DNA of 64,000 nt. Source: Pelagomonas calceolata (taxonomy: Eukaryota > Sar > Pelagophyceae > Pelagomonadales > Pelagomonadaceae). Where the stretch lies: NCBI GenBank assembly GCA_918797485.1, contig CAKKNE010000003.1, forward strand, positions 3,224,001 to 3,288,000. Direction: 5' to 3'. This document shows positions 13,286-24,596 of this stretch, in pieces (the first letter of the stretch is position 1; every line of letters starts with the position of its first letter). Made by a program: the position numbers and the translations under genes. The notes beneath the pieces were generated by a model, which ran no database searches, was not told the DNA's origin, and saw only the letters and a list, made by a program, of their open reading frames with translations.

Positions 13286-14673
13286 CACTTATCGCGTCAC
13301 CTCAGCGTTTGCCCCTTATCGCTCGAGTCTGTGTGTCACCTGAGCGTGTACTCGGGCGCAGCTCGGACTCACAAGTCGAGATGGGGGGGGAGATGTGCGA
13401 GGGTAGACGCCATTGGTCCGGGTGACCCAGGGGTCCGAGTGGCCCAGCGCTGGGTACTAGTGGGAAGTGTGCGGGGGCCGCGCGAGCTCCGGGCACACCG
13501 AGGCGGGGCCGCTGCTGGCGAGCTGTGTTTCGCCAAAATCGGACTCAGCAGTGGCGTCGTTCGCATCGAGGTCGAAGTGGTCGTGGCGCGCATCGGCGGC
13601 GCGCGGCACGCGTCGCGCACGTTTGGCCTGCATAGGGGAGGGGGGGGTCTGCTCCAAATCGGCCAAATTTAGATTGAGAATGTTAGTCCACCAACCCCAC
13701 GATTCCGAGGCTTCAAAAGACCCGTAAGACGTCCGCCAGCAGGCTTGGCCAGCGGGTGACCGGATCGCGGTCATCGCGGGGGCTAAAAGTGCCTTTTTTG
13801 GAGCTCTAATGTTTTTAATTCCATTCGTCTCGACAGCCGGTACAGGACGGCCCTCCGCTGGGTGGGAGCCTTGAGGGGTCTGGACGCGTCCAGCACCAGC
13901 CGGGTGGCCCGTGTGGGCGGGTGCAAGGTGGTCTGCCGGCCCTCCAAAAACAACCTACTAGAGGCTAGTGTCGGTAAAAGCTACTTTAAGCTACCGATTT
14001 ACCCCATCCAAGGAGCGTTTCCCAGTCCCCTGGACCCATGTAGCTTACGTACCAACGGGCTTTGATCGGCCACAGCCGCTTGGGCGAAAACGAACGCGGC
14101 GCGTTTCACCATTCGTTTTCGCAGGAAACGTGGGCGATTTTTTAATCGGGCTAAATTAGCACCATACGTGCAGTAGCCGATCCCCATGGACCCCTGGCAT
14201 TGCCCGGGCACCCTATCCATGGCCAGATGCGGGTGAAAGGTACTTTTGTGGGCCCCCAAACACAGCCAAATCGCACTGGGCGCGTCTTCGTGGGGGCATA
14301 GCAAGCGACCATCCCAGCCAATTGTAGATCTGCGACCGGTCAAATGTGGCCCAGGACCGTTGCTTTCGGCTGAAAAAAATCGTCCACTAAGGCAAACCCC
14401 CCCATATAGGGGTGTGGGAGTTATGCTACGAGATCACCAGCCACTCTGTGAGCTCATTCCCTACATCTCAGAGTTTGATCGCGCTACCGAACTAAAAAAA
14501 TCGGAGCGATCGGGAAAAATTGTGCAAGCCCATCGGAAGCGGGTACTCTACACGGCCGAGGAAGCTAGGGCGTGCTAAATCATCTAACATAAAAGGACAC
14601 CACCAACCCGCTCCATAGCTTCCATACTAACATCCAGCCCACGGACTCAGCAATTGGGGCTCGCTCACGTCGT
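13286..14673. other. intergenic gap between SIN3 and IPK1
   Basis: Divergent promoter region. GC-rich at its left end. One minus-strand ORF (13457-13774, 105 aa, alternative start, tail with DLDANDATAESDFGETQ) could be a coding piece but has no family match and no clear splice partner. A plus ORF (14246-14578) ends just before IPK1 and is not obviously part of it. Confidence 0.5.
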
Positions 14674-15942
14674 ATGACAGAAGGTTGCCTAGGGCTGGTG
14701 GGAGAGGGCTCAGCCCACGCCGTCTTCCGCGCCCATCCGCCGATGCTCTGGCGCGTTTGCAAGGAGCCGCAGAGGCCCGCAGCACAGATTTTGTCACTCG
14801 AATTAGCTTTTGAACAATGGGCGGCACAAGCACAGCGCGGAGTCCTCGTGAGCGCTTCGATGTCTAAATCTAACCGTGTATCTGTGCAGGAGTGGCTAGG
14901 CGTTGAATTCATGCCACGCGTGTGCAGGAGCGTTTTGCCCAAATTGTTGTTGACTTGTTTTGAGACATCCTATGCACTACGCTCAGGACTGTTCGTGCAA
15001 GACGTAACGCGAAACTGGCTTCCTCTCGGTCCAGGCAAAAAGGTTACAGGAGGGACATTTGCGGTAGAGCTGAAACCCAAACAGGCGGATAAAGCGCGGT
15101 CCTGGCTTATTGACCCATTGAAGGCATCAATCAAAGCTCAGTTCTCTCGGTTTTTGATAACGCAAGCGGCAAAGCTTGGCAAGAGCTCTTCACATGCATC
15201 CAACTCAGACCATGAGGTATTGTTCAGTGGCAACAAAGCTTCCATAGAAAAAACCATAAGAGTAAGTTTCAGCCGGCAAGTGGGGCCAGTCATTGGGTGC
15301 TTTGTAGAGGGCAACCGTGTGCCTACATTCGCCCCCACATCAAGCATTGCAGCAGTAGTTGCATCAGTTCTGGAGCGAGAGCCAGTATTGAAAAGACTAC
15401 GAGCTGCGCAACAGGAACTGGACTGTCTCGATGTTGATGGTGTTGCTGTAATATTGGCGTCTCGCAAGCTTGTCGATTTCGACATCGAAGCGCTCCTTGG
15501 GTGCCGTGCTGTAGGTAGCAAACTCTCAGCTAAGGCGAAAGCCGTTGCAGAGATATGTCGTTGTCCCCCTGGGCTTTTCTCTGTAGTTGATCCTAAGGTT
15601 AGGCAGGCGTGTCGGAAATTGGCCTTATCGGCCATTGGTACGCTTGACCCTCCAGATCTTCTTGACCTCCTCCACAACTGGCTTGTTGCTTTGGCATTAG
15701 ATGATGTATCTTTGGTTGTTACTGCCACAAGATTGATGTTACCGACCTCTGCACGTCATCAAACACCGTCTCAAATGGGCATTGTCACTATCAAAACGGG
15801 AGAGGCCTATGCATACGCAATTGCCCTCATTGACGTATCTCCTAAATCTCCCTCAAAATTGATCGATAAAGCCAAGAGAGAAGCTGATCTCTCCCAGCGC
15901 GCGTCAGCTGTGTTGGTTGGAGGTAGGCGACCCTCACTGTAA
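14674..15942 (+). CDS. IPK1: inositol-pentakisphosphate 2-kinase
   Basis: Phosphorylates Ins(1,3,4,5,6)P5 at the 2-position to make phytate (InsP6). A single exon of 422 aa, close to the family's usual length. Diagnostic motifs: the N-lobe nucleotide loop GEGSAHAVFR (residues 10-19), WRVCKEP at the lysine strand, the family signature ELKPK (132-136) inside VELKPKQADKA, and a C-terminal AIALIDVSPK where the family has a metal-binding D-L-D type strand. ATG at 14674 places the GEG loop at the expected distance. An alternative 3' end is possible: a donor-like GTAGGC at about 15922 and acceptor at 15963 would extend the protein, but the added sequence is not family-like. It lies head to head with SIN3 and tail to tail with CapZ alpha. 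Confidence 0.85.
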   Translation: MTEGCLGLVGEGSAHAVFRAHPPMLWRVCKEPQRPAAQILSLELAFEQWAAQAQRGVLVSASMSKSNRVSVQEWLGVEFMPRVCRSVLPKLLLTCFETSYALRSGLFVQDVTRNWLPLGPGKKVTGGTFAVELKPKQADKARSWLIDPLKASIKAQFSRFLITQAAKLGKSSSHASNSDHEVLFSGNKASIEKTIRVSFSRQVGPVIGCFVEGNRVPTFAPTSSIAAVVASVLEREPVLKRLRAAQQELDCLDVDGVAVILASRKLVDFDIEALLGCRAVGSKLSAKAKAVAEICRCPPGLFSVVDPKVRQACRKLALSAIGTLDPPDLLDLLHNWLVALALDDVSLVVTATRLMLPTSARHQTPSQMGIVTIKTGEAYAYAIALIDVSPKSPSKLIDKAKREADLSQRASAVLVGGRRPSL

Positions 15943-16632
15943 TTTATCTGCTCATATCTAAGGTAAATTCATTCTTGCGTTGCTTACTATCGGGGGGGTG
16001 GGGGACCTCCAACGGCAGAGCATTCACGACGCTATCGTGAGACGCACTGGTTACAGCCGCTGTCACGGTGGGAAAGTCTGTTGCCCGGACGATAAAATCG
16101 CGCTCCTGAAAAATCCACAGCCTGAGGATTTTGCTCGGAGTGGAGGCGAAGGCCGCTACGGAAGGATTGCGGCACGATCGCCAAAAAAAGGCCACCGTGA
16201 CAGCCTGCGTGTTCTACAACTACTAGTACTTTTTACTAGTATCCTTTTAATTAGATAATAACTTGAAAGTCCAACTCAACTTGAAACTCATCATATCATA
16301 TCATATCATTTAAACAACTTGAATGCCAATAATTCCAAATAACCAAACTTAAAAAGATGTTGCAAATTGGTTATACTCTTTATATTCTAATAACAAAGAT
16401 AAAATTAACAATTAACAAGAGCCTGAGCTTGGAATTACGGAAGGAACTTCGGAATACTACGAGCCGCTGCGGCGGCCTTACCCCCCTATAAAATTCGAAG
16501 TCACCACGCAGTATTAGGATTCGCAGGGTAATTTAGCTTAATTAGGACTCATGGAGTATGCCTCAAAATCGGGCGAGAAATAATTACCCGACTTGGGGTG
16601 GGGCCTATTGGGATGCCACCTAGCGCTCTAAC
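15943..16632. other. convergent intergenic gap
   Basis: Between the 3' ends of IPK1 and CapZ alpha. A minus-strand ORF of 83 codons (15944-16195) lacks an ATG and has no family match. A TCATA pentanucleotide run sits at 16288-16309, followed by AT-rich sequence. Nothing else supported. Confidence 0.6.
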
Positions 16633-17632
16633 CTAGCGCTCCTGCTGCGCATTCTTCGAAAGGCTGAAGCTGCGGTTCAGTGACAACTCGTGGATGTTCC
16701 AATTCATTTTCACGTGCGTAATTGGCAGGACGCGGCGCATTGCCTTGGCTGTCTTGACGGACACGTTATCATACATCCTCTCAAGACCACACTGAAGCGC
16801 AGACTCTGCAGTCCTGACCTGTTCAATGATGACGGTGCCAAGCATGCGGGGTGTCTCAAAAAAGATGCAGGCGGGGTGAAATGCTTTTGTGGTCTGAAGC
16901 TGGACGTTGCCGTCCTCAAAATAGTGAGCGCGGACCTTTACAGTCCCGGAGACGATGGCCTCGCCGTCGCCGAGCACTACCTGCGAGGAAGGCTATTCAG
17001 CGTATCGTGAAACAACGGCGATCGCTGACTCTCCCTTCCCTCTCAAGCCTAGCTTGCTCAGTGAACTGTCAAGAATTACGCTGCCACTGCTCCGTCCACT
17101 CGGAGCGCCAATTGCCGCTCCAGAAGTTGCTCAGATTAGCGCGCTCGCCAGACATTGCAATCACAAGCTCGGCGCGTCCGATGTTCACGTGGACAGCTGC
17201 GCTTGGTCTGGCATCTACATCGAATGTCGTCATCACATAAGAGCGTGCAGCATCATCGATGGCATGGCGCATCACATCATGCATGGTGGGTATTAGGGTC
17301 TCCTTAACAGTTACCGCACTACGCAAAACATGGTCCACGCGGAATGTGGTTCTCGTAGTATAATCAACGTAGCGCGTTGGGCTGATCTCGGCAGCCTTAT
17401 GCAACAGCACGCGAAGACCATCTGCTGTCTTTGCCACAGATAAATTTTCATGGTTGTACGCGCGCGCAATGCCGGCGAGTATCTGCGGCGAGATAAGTTT
17501 GGGTACCAGAATCTGCGCGTCATACCACACCTCGTCGAACTCACCGGGCGGCGACGACAGGACAAGATGCTGAACGATCTCAAGCATCTCGGCGTCGGCC
17601 CTGCCGGTGGTCTTCGAGGGCTCAACGAGCAT
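16633..17632 (-). CDS. CAPZA: F-actin-capping protein subunit alpha
   Basis: Alpha subunit of the CapZ heterodimer, which binds actin barbed ends (and Arp1 in dynactin) and blocks growth. Family landmarks: PPGEFDEVWYDAQIL near the N-terminus (human PPGEFNEVFNDVRLL), FWSGNWRSEW, and VKVRAHYFEDGNVQL (human LKIQVHYYEDGNVQL), then AMRRVLPITHVKMNWN. Two exons, 17080-17632 and 16633-16976, separated by a 103-nt intron with donor GTAATT and acceptor GGTAG; 298 aa, slightly longer than the animal protein. ATG at 17632. No beta subunit gene is in the window. Confidence 0.93.
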
Positions 17633-18878
17633 AATCTAGTTGCATAATCTGTGGGCTCGCACAAGCCGTCGTCTCAACAGCCCTAACGTCTCAAATAGGA
17701 CACTAGCCTCCTAAGCCGTGATTACTTACCTCTCCATACATAAAATAGGATGTTGGGTATTAAAGTGCTTACCAGAGGTCCGTTTCGATGCCCAAGGCCG
17801 CCCGGAGGGCTGCATAGGAAGGGGAGACGTGTAATCTGTGGGCCCCATCCCGACCCTCCCCCCAATCCGAGCAGTCCCCTAGGGGGGTTGTCTCCAGCCC
17901 CATAGTGAGATTAGCGAAAGACCCCTCCGGGCGAGCGGATGGGCGCAAGCAGCCCGTTGAGCTTTTGGATACGTGCAGGTGCGCCAAGGCAAGTACCAAG
18001 TTAGGTGGCCCGGCACGGCCCAGGCCCGCGCCAGTGGCCCGCGAGGCCCCCTCCCCTACCCCTCTATAAGATCCTGGGGTTAATAACCCGTACTAACGGG
18101 TAATTACCCGGGTTACTGACCCCGGGCCGCGATTGGGGTTAATAACCCCTGGGGGAAATGCCAACCTAGGCCTGAGGCCTACAGTCACGGTACCTACGGC
18201 AGTATATCTTATGCGTATCGGCACCCAGCGATAGTGCTATGACCCCCCCCTAGTTACTGGTACTGATAATTCCTCTCAGGCACTAGTGGTGACCAGTGGC
18301 GACTGCTTTGTATCCTTGGATACCCTTCAAGTTCAAGTTTCCCTTCCAAGTGCGAGTCACAGGCACTGGCAACTTGAAGCCTGAGCGGCCTGAGTTCTTC
18401 CGAGTCAACTTGGCCCCCCGGGCCTGAGGTAGCTCCTCGGCAGACTATCTCAGCCGCCGTACCCCCAAAGGTGCGTACCCCTTGGTCTTGCATCATTCGC
18501 AGGTTATGGGCCCAGGAGAAGACATCCCGACAGCGGATGAGGTCCCAGTGCTCGCGGACTGAGCCTGAGGAAAAACGCGCGAACCAGGCCCGGGGCCATT
18601 GGCACCAAAAGAAGTCTACTACGGGATTGCCTATATCGGTAGAGACATATTGGAATACTCTTCGGCACTGCAGCTGTTTTTAACATCATTTTCGAGCTTA
18701 GAGGTCATTTGACCTGTGAGCGTGGCAAAAACTGGGCTTGTTTGACCTCCAAATGCTCGAAAATGGTGTAAAGAATGCTACAGCTATTTCATCATCACCA
18801 CCGCGGCCCGCGGCGGCAACTTCGACGAATAATTTGGGACAACTCTTACGTGCGGCAACGCGTCCAGTAGTTCAAAAC
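17633..18878. other. intergenic gap with repeat B-related tract
   Basis: Upstream of CapZ alpha. Short ORFs only. Runs such as GGGTAATTACCCGGGTTA near 18100 are palindromic. Contains the tract at 18428-18510 shared with 24 kb. Confidence 0.55.
18428..18510 (+). repeat. dispersed repeat family C, copy 1
   Basis: About 80 bp nearly identical to 24031-24110 in the same orientation (CGGCAGACTATCTCAGCCGC, then CAAAGGTGCGTAC and TTGGTCTTGCAT). At 24 kb it abuts family B, so B and C may be parts of one element, cut here. Confidence 0.8.
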
Positions 18879-19731
18879 TTAGAAACGCCACCCGCGCTCT
18901 CCCCGTTCCCTCCCGGTCTTCCTCAGCCTCTGGACGCCGTTTTCCTTAGGGGCGTCAGTGCGACTGTCATTAGAAGCGCCTGCTCTCCTAGTCTGAGGTG
19001 CAGCGCGGCCCTGTGCCTCCGCAACGACAAGAGAAAGGCCATCGGCAAACATCCGACAGCGCTGTTCTGTCTCGAATCCCATCACAAGGCGGCGCGGCGG
19101 TGCGTGTATCGTGATCATGCGCCAGGTCTCGTTGGTGGCACAGACTTTGCGAGTCTCGCACCCTCGAACGATGCCATCAATATCGAGGAGGCTGAAAGCA
19201 TCGAAGTCACCACGACCCGTTTTTTTTGTCTTCCACTGGATCAGGGTCTCCGTGTCGTCAAGCAGGAAGAGGCGGGGCGCCGACCTGCGGGCGTGCTGTC
19301 GAAAGAATGCCAGGCGTGGCGGAGACGCCGTGTGCACCGCCCATTGCGGTTGTACTTGAAGGCTGCGAAGCCTCGCTGACGCATGGTCGTCTTGAATTCC
19401 TGCGCGAAAAGTTCTGCACCTGTGGGGAGATGCCGTCTCAATCTCGTGTCGGAGGAATTGTGTGAGTGGGTTGCCGAATGCGAATTATGGGTCGAATGCG
19501 TTGCTACGACGCAGATTCCGTGCTCTCGGTCACACGCTTTGCGTCGTCTGCTCCCGCGCGGAGCTTCCTCCCATCTGTCTCTTTATCAGCAGAGGCGACG
19601 CGACGACGCGAGCGCTCGGTCGAATTCTCATCGATGGCGTCGCCCCCGCCGCACAGCCACAGGTTGCTGAAGAAACCACCGTTGGTGCTTGTTTCTTCCT
19701 TGGGCCGCGAACTTGAGGGCGTCGTGCCCAT
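18879..19731 (-). CDS. PH-like domain protein
   Basis: Predicted 227-aa protein in three exons: 19536-19731, 19338-19419, 18879-19284. Joining gives an N-terminal polar region with CGGG, then a PH-type fold: FKYNRNGRSAPRLFLLDD, TLIQWKTK, FSLLDIDGIVRGCE, WRMITIHAPPRRLVMGF and a C-terminal helix CRMFADGLSLVVAEAQ. The order of strands and the final helix resemble PH domains of the phospholipase C / MAP-kinase-scaffold type that read phosphoinositides or proteins; no catalytic domain follows. The C-terminus is basic and low in complexity. ATG 19731 was chosen because upstream sequence (about 19840-19895) matches a dispersed repeat. The first intron (116 nt) is less certain than the second (53 nt), whose join restores the strand pattern exactly. 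Confidence 0.65.
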
Positions 19732-19839
19732 ATCAGCCAGGCAAAGAATAGTTACCGTGACTGCGATGAAAAAGGCACGGGTAACTAGTATTCCCCAAAG
19801 ATGCCTCTCCCATTCTCCGTTCGCGCCGCTCCTCGACGC

Positions 19840-19895
19840 ACATGATCTGAACGACGGGATTGGTGCAGATAGCTGCCCCTGCGCGTTCCACATCA
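19840..19895 (+). repeat. fragment of repeat family D
   Basis: Closely matches the reverse complement of about 26567-26620 (GGAATTGGTGCAAATAGCTG type core, TGCCCCTGCGCGTTCCAC). It lies upstream of the PH-domain gene. Confidence 0.8.
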
Positions 19896-20020
19896 GAAAA
19901 ATTGTGTGTGGGTATTGCAGATTTTGTAGAAGTTGAATAAAAAATAGTGAATAATAGTATATTGAAACTGTCATCATTCGTGAAAATATAATATAAGCGT
20001 AACTTAATATAATTACATGG

Positions 20021-20086
20021 TTAGACTCGCCACGTCGTCTAAACGGTGAACGTCAGTGAACCGTTTTGATGACGTGGTGGGACTAA
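20021..20086. repeat. fold-back inverted repeat
   Basis: Two 27-nt arms (20021-20047 and 20060-20086) pair with six mismatches around a 12-nt loop; they begin TTAGACTCGCCACGTCGTC and end GACGTGGTGGGACTAA. Flanks are AT-rich. MITE-like, or a structured RNA; no coding. Confidence 0.8.
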
Positions 20087-20198
20087 CTCAACTATATATT
20101 CGAAAATACCCCCTATTCAAGTTCATGAAATATACTAGAAATCATTAGACCCCCAAAATCGACCGCCCAGAACCATGGATTTCGGTCTCGATATAATT

Positions 20199-20282
20199 GA
20201 CTTTCGGCTCATTTTTCATCAAAACGATTAGCGAACGGGTTTCCCGTGAGCGTCCGTTTTGGTGTAAAATGGGCCGAAAGTC
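20199..20282. repeat. fold-back inverted repeat
   Basis: Two 28-nt arms (20199-20226 and 20255-20282) pair with three mismatches. Shared ends are GACTTTCGGC; the loop itself has a small palindrome around ACGGGTTTCCCGT. A related single arm (CGTTTTGGTGCAAATGGG) occurs near 36610. Confidence 0.8.
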
Positions 20283-20365
20283 ATATACTACTAGTGGGTG
20301 GAAGTAGAGGGTGGCAGTACTACTAGAAGTCAAGAAGTCACTCGAACTACAGCCACTCAACAGGA

Positions 20366-20707
20366 TCATTCGGCTGCGAGTGGACGAAGCAACTTTCCTC
20401 CAGCTTTTACCAACCCATAGACCCATCCACCCACCACAATGATCCACTTTGCCCTGTCAGGCTTTTCCCATGCCAGTGCCACTGCTAGTATTGACAAACT
20501 GGTCACGAAGAAGAGGGCAGCGAATGCAGTCTGCAACCCAGCCAGTTCGTATTCTGAGGAGCGACTCGGCCATTGTGCGGTGGGTTTGCTTTTTACGGAC
20601 AAGTTCAAGATGAGCACGGTCCCGAGGAAGATCTGAGACAATTGAAGAAGTTAGTCCTGAGCAGTGTTCAGTACTTCCAGGCTGCTGCCTTGAAGCCGGT
20701 TGGACAT
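20366..20707 (-). CDS. small two-helix membrane protein, unknown
   Basis: Predicted 99-aa protein: exon 1 20675-20707 (ATG TCC AAC ...), 42-nt intron with donor GTACTG, a clear GACTAAC branch site and TTGTCTCAG acceptor, then exon 2 20366-20632. Two hydrophobic segments, GLQTAFAALFFVTSLSILAV and AKWIIVVGGWVYGLV, flank a short loop with basic residues; the N-terminus also has a hydrophobic IFLGTVLILNL. The whole gene lies in a different frame on the same strand inside the last 350 bp of the CFAP221 reading frame. It could instead be an alternative 3' exon of that gene, or exon 1 may be wrong. I do not recognise the family. Confidence 0.55.
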
Positions 20708-23385
20708 CACGAAACATGGACCTGCATTGCTTGTCAGTGGTAAGAGAGACCTGGGAATAAACAGACTCGTCCTCTGATTCTGATTCCGATAGCGCATCGT
20801 CAACGTCAGAACCCAAGAGCGGGCGCGGCATTGCAGATTCAACAGCCCAGGAGCCGAGGTGGTACTGTCCCGAGAGGCAATGGAGACCTGAAGCGCGACG
20901 TTCCAGCCGCGGACACCAGTGATCTGAAACTGTAGGCCAGTAATATGGATATGCGTTTGCAGTAGCTGCCAACCTAGCTGCAGCAACTCTTGCGGCTAGA
21001 CTCAATTTGCGGTTTAACGGCATAGGTTGTAGGGGCCATGTACTAGAGGCCTCGTCGTCTTTGGTTGGATTTTGCATAGTTACATCATAGCTCGTGTCCC
21101 TGAGGTATGTCCAGCCGCTAACGGCTGCTAGATTTCTCTGGAGTGAAAAATGCATAGATATATTTCTCCATGGCTTGTCAAAGTTGTCGTGACCTTCAGC
21201 CTCCAATAGAATGGCTGAATTCCAGCTAGCACAGGGCGCGCTGGACATTGTAGCTTCTTCTTCAAACATTGTCTTAGAAACGTCCCAGGGAGTCTTTACT
21301 TCCCTAGAAGTCCGTACATGTAGGTCCTCGGCGGCACCGTCTCGAGTGCTGCCACCAAAAACCACTGGGAAGTGACAGCAGTATTTTGATGGCCCCATGG
21401 ATAGATAGTAGAAAGCAACCTGGACATAGATACTGTCCAAGGTGCAGAAAAATGGATTGTCGGAATTTGGAACAACAATGCGCTCGGTTTCCCCGGCTAC
21501 TATTGGCTCTCTTACAATGGTGGCGTTTTCTTCATATCTTGGGAATATGTGGGATGCTATCAAGCTTGCCTCGATGTCAATGGGTTCACGCTCTGGCATG
21601 TATTTAATTAGTCGCGCATGATCCATTTTTAACGGACTTGTGCCAGGGCTCAGCGGACATTTATTGTGCTTACTACCACTCGCTATATGCTCAACATACC
21701 CTGTGGAGCCTCTAATCTCACAGTTGGCTAGTGCATCATCTCTCTCGGCCTTAGTGTAGTTTACCCTTGCTTTGACCCTTAGGAGACGCTTAGTTGCACG
21801 TTTCCGGATAATCCACCTGCCAATTAGAGCGATCAGCAACCTTAGACCTGCGGATCGCTTCTCCCACATGCCTTGGGCAAGCAGATTAAAGGTTGAGGCG
21901 GAAATGTTCTGGAGGTAAGAAAGTGCACTGACAGGTCGAATGGCATTCGCAGTTAGACACGACCGAGTCTTCACTGGCCCAACCACCGAACGCTGCTTAG
22001 AACGACGCTTGTTGTCTAAATTGATTGAGATGCGGTTGGCTTGAGACTCAACGATGCCTCTTTCCTTGACAGAAAGCAAGTGCTCTCCAAGAGACTCTTC
22101 CGAACCTCTGAATTCTCGTTCCTTTTCTCCAACATTGAGATCAGCCAAGCCGCGCAAAAATGCGATTTCATCCAGATGACTCCTATTTCCTTCACTCTTT
22201 GTTGCTACAGTCTTCAGTTCAAGCAGTGTGCTGGCTAATTCTGCAAAATTTAATATGGCTTTGTCTTCTAGTTTGTCGCCCATCCTTGTCTGTGGTACAT
22301 TCCCCTTCTCGGGGTCTCCGCTTGCTCGTTGGGCATTGGTGGCTTGCTTCAAGTCATCTGATACGGGTTTACCTGGACTTTGAGTCAAGATATAATTTGC
22401 ACTGCGTTGGTCGCCCATTCGCAGCTCACTTGGAACTCTAAGGCCTTCGACCATATATTCTGCTCGAGAGGGTGCTTTATACCTCGAGACTTTACGGCCA
22501 CTATCGCTTGTCTCGTGATCAGTGCAATATTGTACTTCAGAATCTCTTTTGTTGCCCAGTGCCGAATTCATTCGATATATTCCCGCAAGATCCAAGACCT
22601 GCCGGCGTCTTGCACCAGGTACTGCGTTACCCATGATGTTTAGGAGATGTGGTTCACTGTCCAATTGCGATATCTCAACCAGAACCTGCATGCTAGAAGT
22701 CCCTAAGGTCACGGGACGAAATCTTATCCGGAGCTGTATAGATTCGTCAGCTTTAACAACCCCAGACAGAGGTGTCAGTAATTTGAATTGAGAATGCGCC
22801 TTAACTAAGGTAATACGATACTCAAAAGCAGCTGCCACATCACACACCAATTCCACAGTTTTAAATACGCTGTCCCATAGAGCACAAGCCCCAAAGTCAA
22901 TCTCTGTTGGTAAAGACATTCGATTCATCACTGGGTACGCATGGATGGGAACAGCCAGTGTTTCCCCATGCTCGGAAATCAAATGCACAGTTTCGTAGTA
23001 GTATCTCCACTGGTCTGGTATAAAATCTATGAAAAATCGCTCTGCCTGTTGCACGCATATTATTTCCAAACTGAAAGATTAAACAAGCACTGTGGTATAC
23101 CATGCCTGGTGCGATCTGCCCTTTCTTCGCAAACTTGCGTACTCGGAATTGTGGGCTCTGCGGCACGACAAGATACAGCCGCTGCCCCATCTCTGAGATA
23201 TTGAGTACCTCCAACTTTACTGAGAGCTTGCGACCAACCTCAAATCCAGAGAAGTGGACCGCCGCCGGGCGCGCCTCGAAGAAGCGAGTTCTGCCGAGTC
23301 GACAGTGTATCAGCGAAAAGCTAGAAGAAGTGTTGTCAGGTGCGTGCAAGGGAGCCCAAATTTGCTTCCAGTCGGTAGCAGCCAT
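20457..23385 (-). CDS. CFAP221: cilia- and flagella-associated protein 221 (PCDP1)
   Basis: Subunit of the C1d projection of the axonemal central pair; in Chlamydomonas FAP221 binds calmodulin and works with FAP46, FAP54 and FAP74. Exon 1 23101-23385 (MAATDWKQIWAPLHAP...), 55-nt intron, exon 2 from 23045. Joined sequence reads IAPGM + AERFFIDFIPDQWRYYYETV, then TLAVPIHAYPVMNRM, matching human PCDP1 (FSPDEWRYYYD, LLVPIHAYPVMN). The N-terminal third is HYDIN/ASPM-like immunoglobulin-fold repeats; the middle is basic and disordered (KRRSKQRSVVGPVK; KRATKRLLRVK), where calmodulin sites could lie. The frame stays open to 20457 (957 aa), but the final 80 codons overlap another gene, so the true C-terminus may be earlier. 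CFAP54, its C1d partner, is 25 kb away. Confidence 0.88.
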
Positions 23386-23672
23386 AACATATAGCGTTAA
23401 TTACGGTGATCAATATATATTCGCCCACTGAATATCCGTATCTATCATATATCTATCTACATTATATTGGCAGGTACCCACGGTACCGGTGAGATTTCAC
23501 ATTGTTACTCAGATCTACACATTTATATCATTATCTTTTCTTTTACCGCATGCCTCGGGCCGGGTTTTACTAGTATTTAAGCTTGCCACCGGCACGGGTC
23601 ACCGTGACCGTGACGGTGACCGTGTGCGATAACTTGAAACTTTGAATAGGGCGACTCGGAAATACCCCCCCC

Positions 23673-23779
23673 TGCAATGGAAATACACGTCTAGTAGGAT
23701 CCCAAGGTTCAACTGAGACGTATCCAAGCACAACCCGTACTTGTATTACCCGCTTAGGCTACTTCAAGTTCCCATCCTA
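23673..23779 (+). repeat. dispersed repeat family F, copy 1
   Basis: About 105 bp nearly identical, inverted, to 36155-36253 (TGCAATGGAAATACACGTCT, GAGACGTATCCAAGCACAAC, CCGTACTTGTATTACCCGC). Only a few differences, so the copying was recent. Confidence 0.85.
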
Positions 23780-24030
23780 GGGTACTAGTACTCCGATCAT
23801 CACTGGCATCGGATACCCCCTTAGTAGCCTGAGGGGGAAGTCGCCTCTCACTGGCACTCCTAATTATTATCATCCTGAGTCACTTTTATTGACGGACGCA
23901 ATTCCCCGTCACAAACCCCATCAAACATGGGAGAAACTATTTCGTCACGGTTAGACGACTAGTACACTACGCTGCCGGAGTCGGATCAACAAACACAGTT
24001 AAACCAAAACTACTTAGTGTATTTTAAGGT

Positions 24031-24110
24031 AGCTCCGCGGCAGACTATCTCAGCCGCCGTACTCCCAAAGGTGCGTACTCCTTTGGTCTTGCATTATTCG
24101 CATGCTCGGA
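24031..24110 (+). repeat. dispersed repeat family C, copy 2
   Basis: Same orientation as 18428-18510. Directly adjoins repeat B copy 2. Confidence 0.8.
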
Positions 24111-24129
24111 TGCCAGTGCGCTTTGCGCA

Positions 24130-24272
24130 AAACGCCGTACAGCCACGCGGCGACCGCCGAATGGCGGGAAATTTTTGCTGAGGCGTAGGTTCCGTATGCT
24201 AAAATAATGGGCTGTGCAAAGTTCGGTACCTTGCGGGCAGCCTCACGCAGAGAAATCAGCAGCGACGCGGTG
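24130..24272 (-). repeat. dispersed repeat family B, copy 2
   Basis: Inverted relative to 9268-9395; longer peptide frame (KVPNFAQPIILAYGTYASAK) than in copy 1. Confidence 0.7.
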
Positions 24273-24596
24273 CCAGTGCGACGGAAGACAGTATAAATGG
24301 AGAAAACCCCGCCCCAAACCACGAAAGACAGTATAAATGGACGCGTAATTACCGTGACGCCCTAATTTTTTCCTATCGTTCCCCAGTCGCTGTCGTACCT
24401 ATTGGAATTTCCGGTGTCCGGGCAGGGTGAGGGGCCCGGGCAAGTGCCCGGGCCCCAGTGCCGCCCCACGTTGTTTATACTTTCATTACTCTCATACTAC
24501 CGCCGCAAAAATGACACATAATCCCTATACTACCTATACTACTACTGCCTCTAAATACTGCCTACCTCGTGCGCGCCCCAGTATTTGAACACTCAA

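Larger units (their letters stand above)
19732..20365. other. intergenic gap with fold-back elements
   Basis: Contains a fragment of repeat family D (19840-19895) and two fold-back inverted repeats (20021-20086 and 20199-20282). AT-rich around 19930-20020. No gene seen. Confidence 0.7.
23386..24596. other. intergenic gap with repeats B, C and F
   Basis: Holds repeat F (23673-23779), repeat C (24031-24110), repeat B (24130-24272, inverted to the 9-kb copy), a small direct repeat of GACAGTATAAATGGA (about 24287 and 24325), and a strongly palindromic GGTCACCGTGACCGTGACGG tract near 23597. A minus-strand ORF at 24050-24322 is the repeat B/C frame, not a supported host gene. Confidence 0.7.

Noticed and set aside
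13457-13774. 105-codon minus-strand frame as an N-terminal exon of SIN3
   Set aside because: A clear SIN3 ATG at 13285 has an in-frame stop just upstream, and no splice path links the two.
15138-15728. 196-codon minus-strand frame
   Set aside because: Shadow of IPK1 on the opposite strand.
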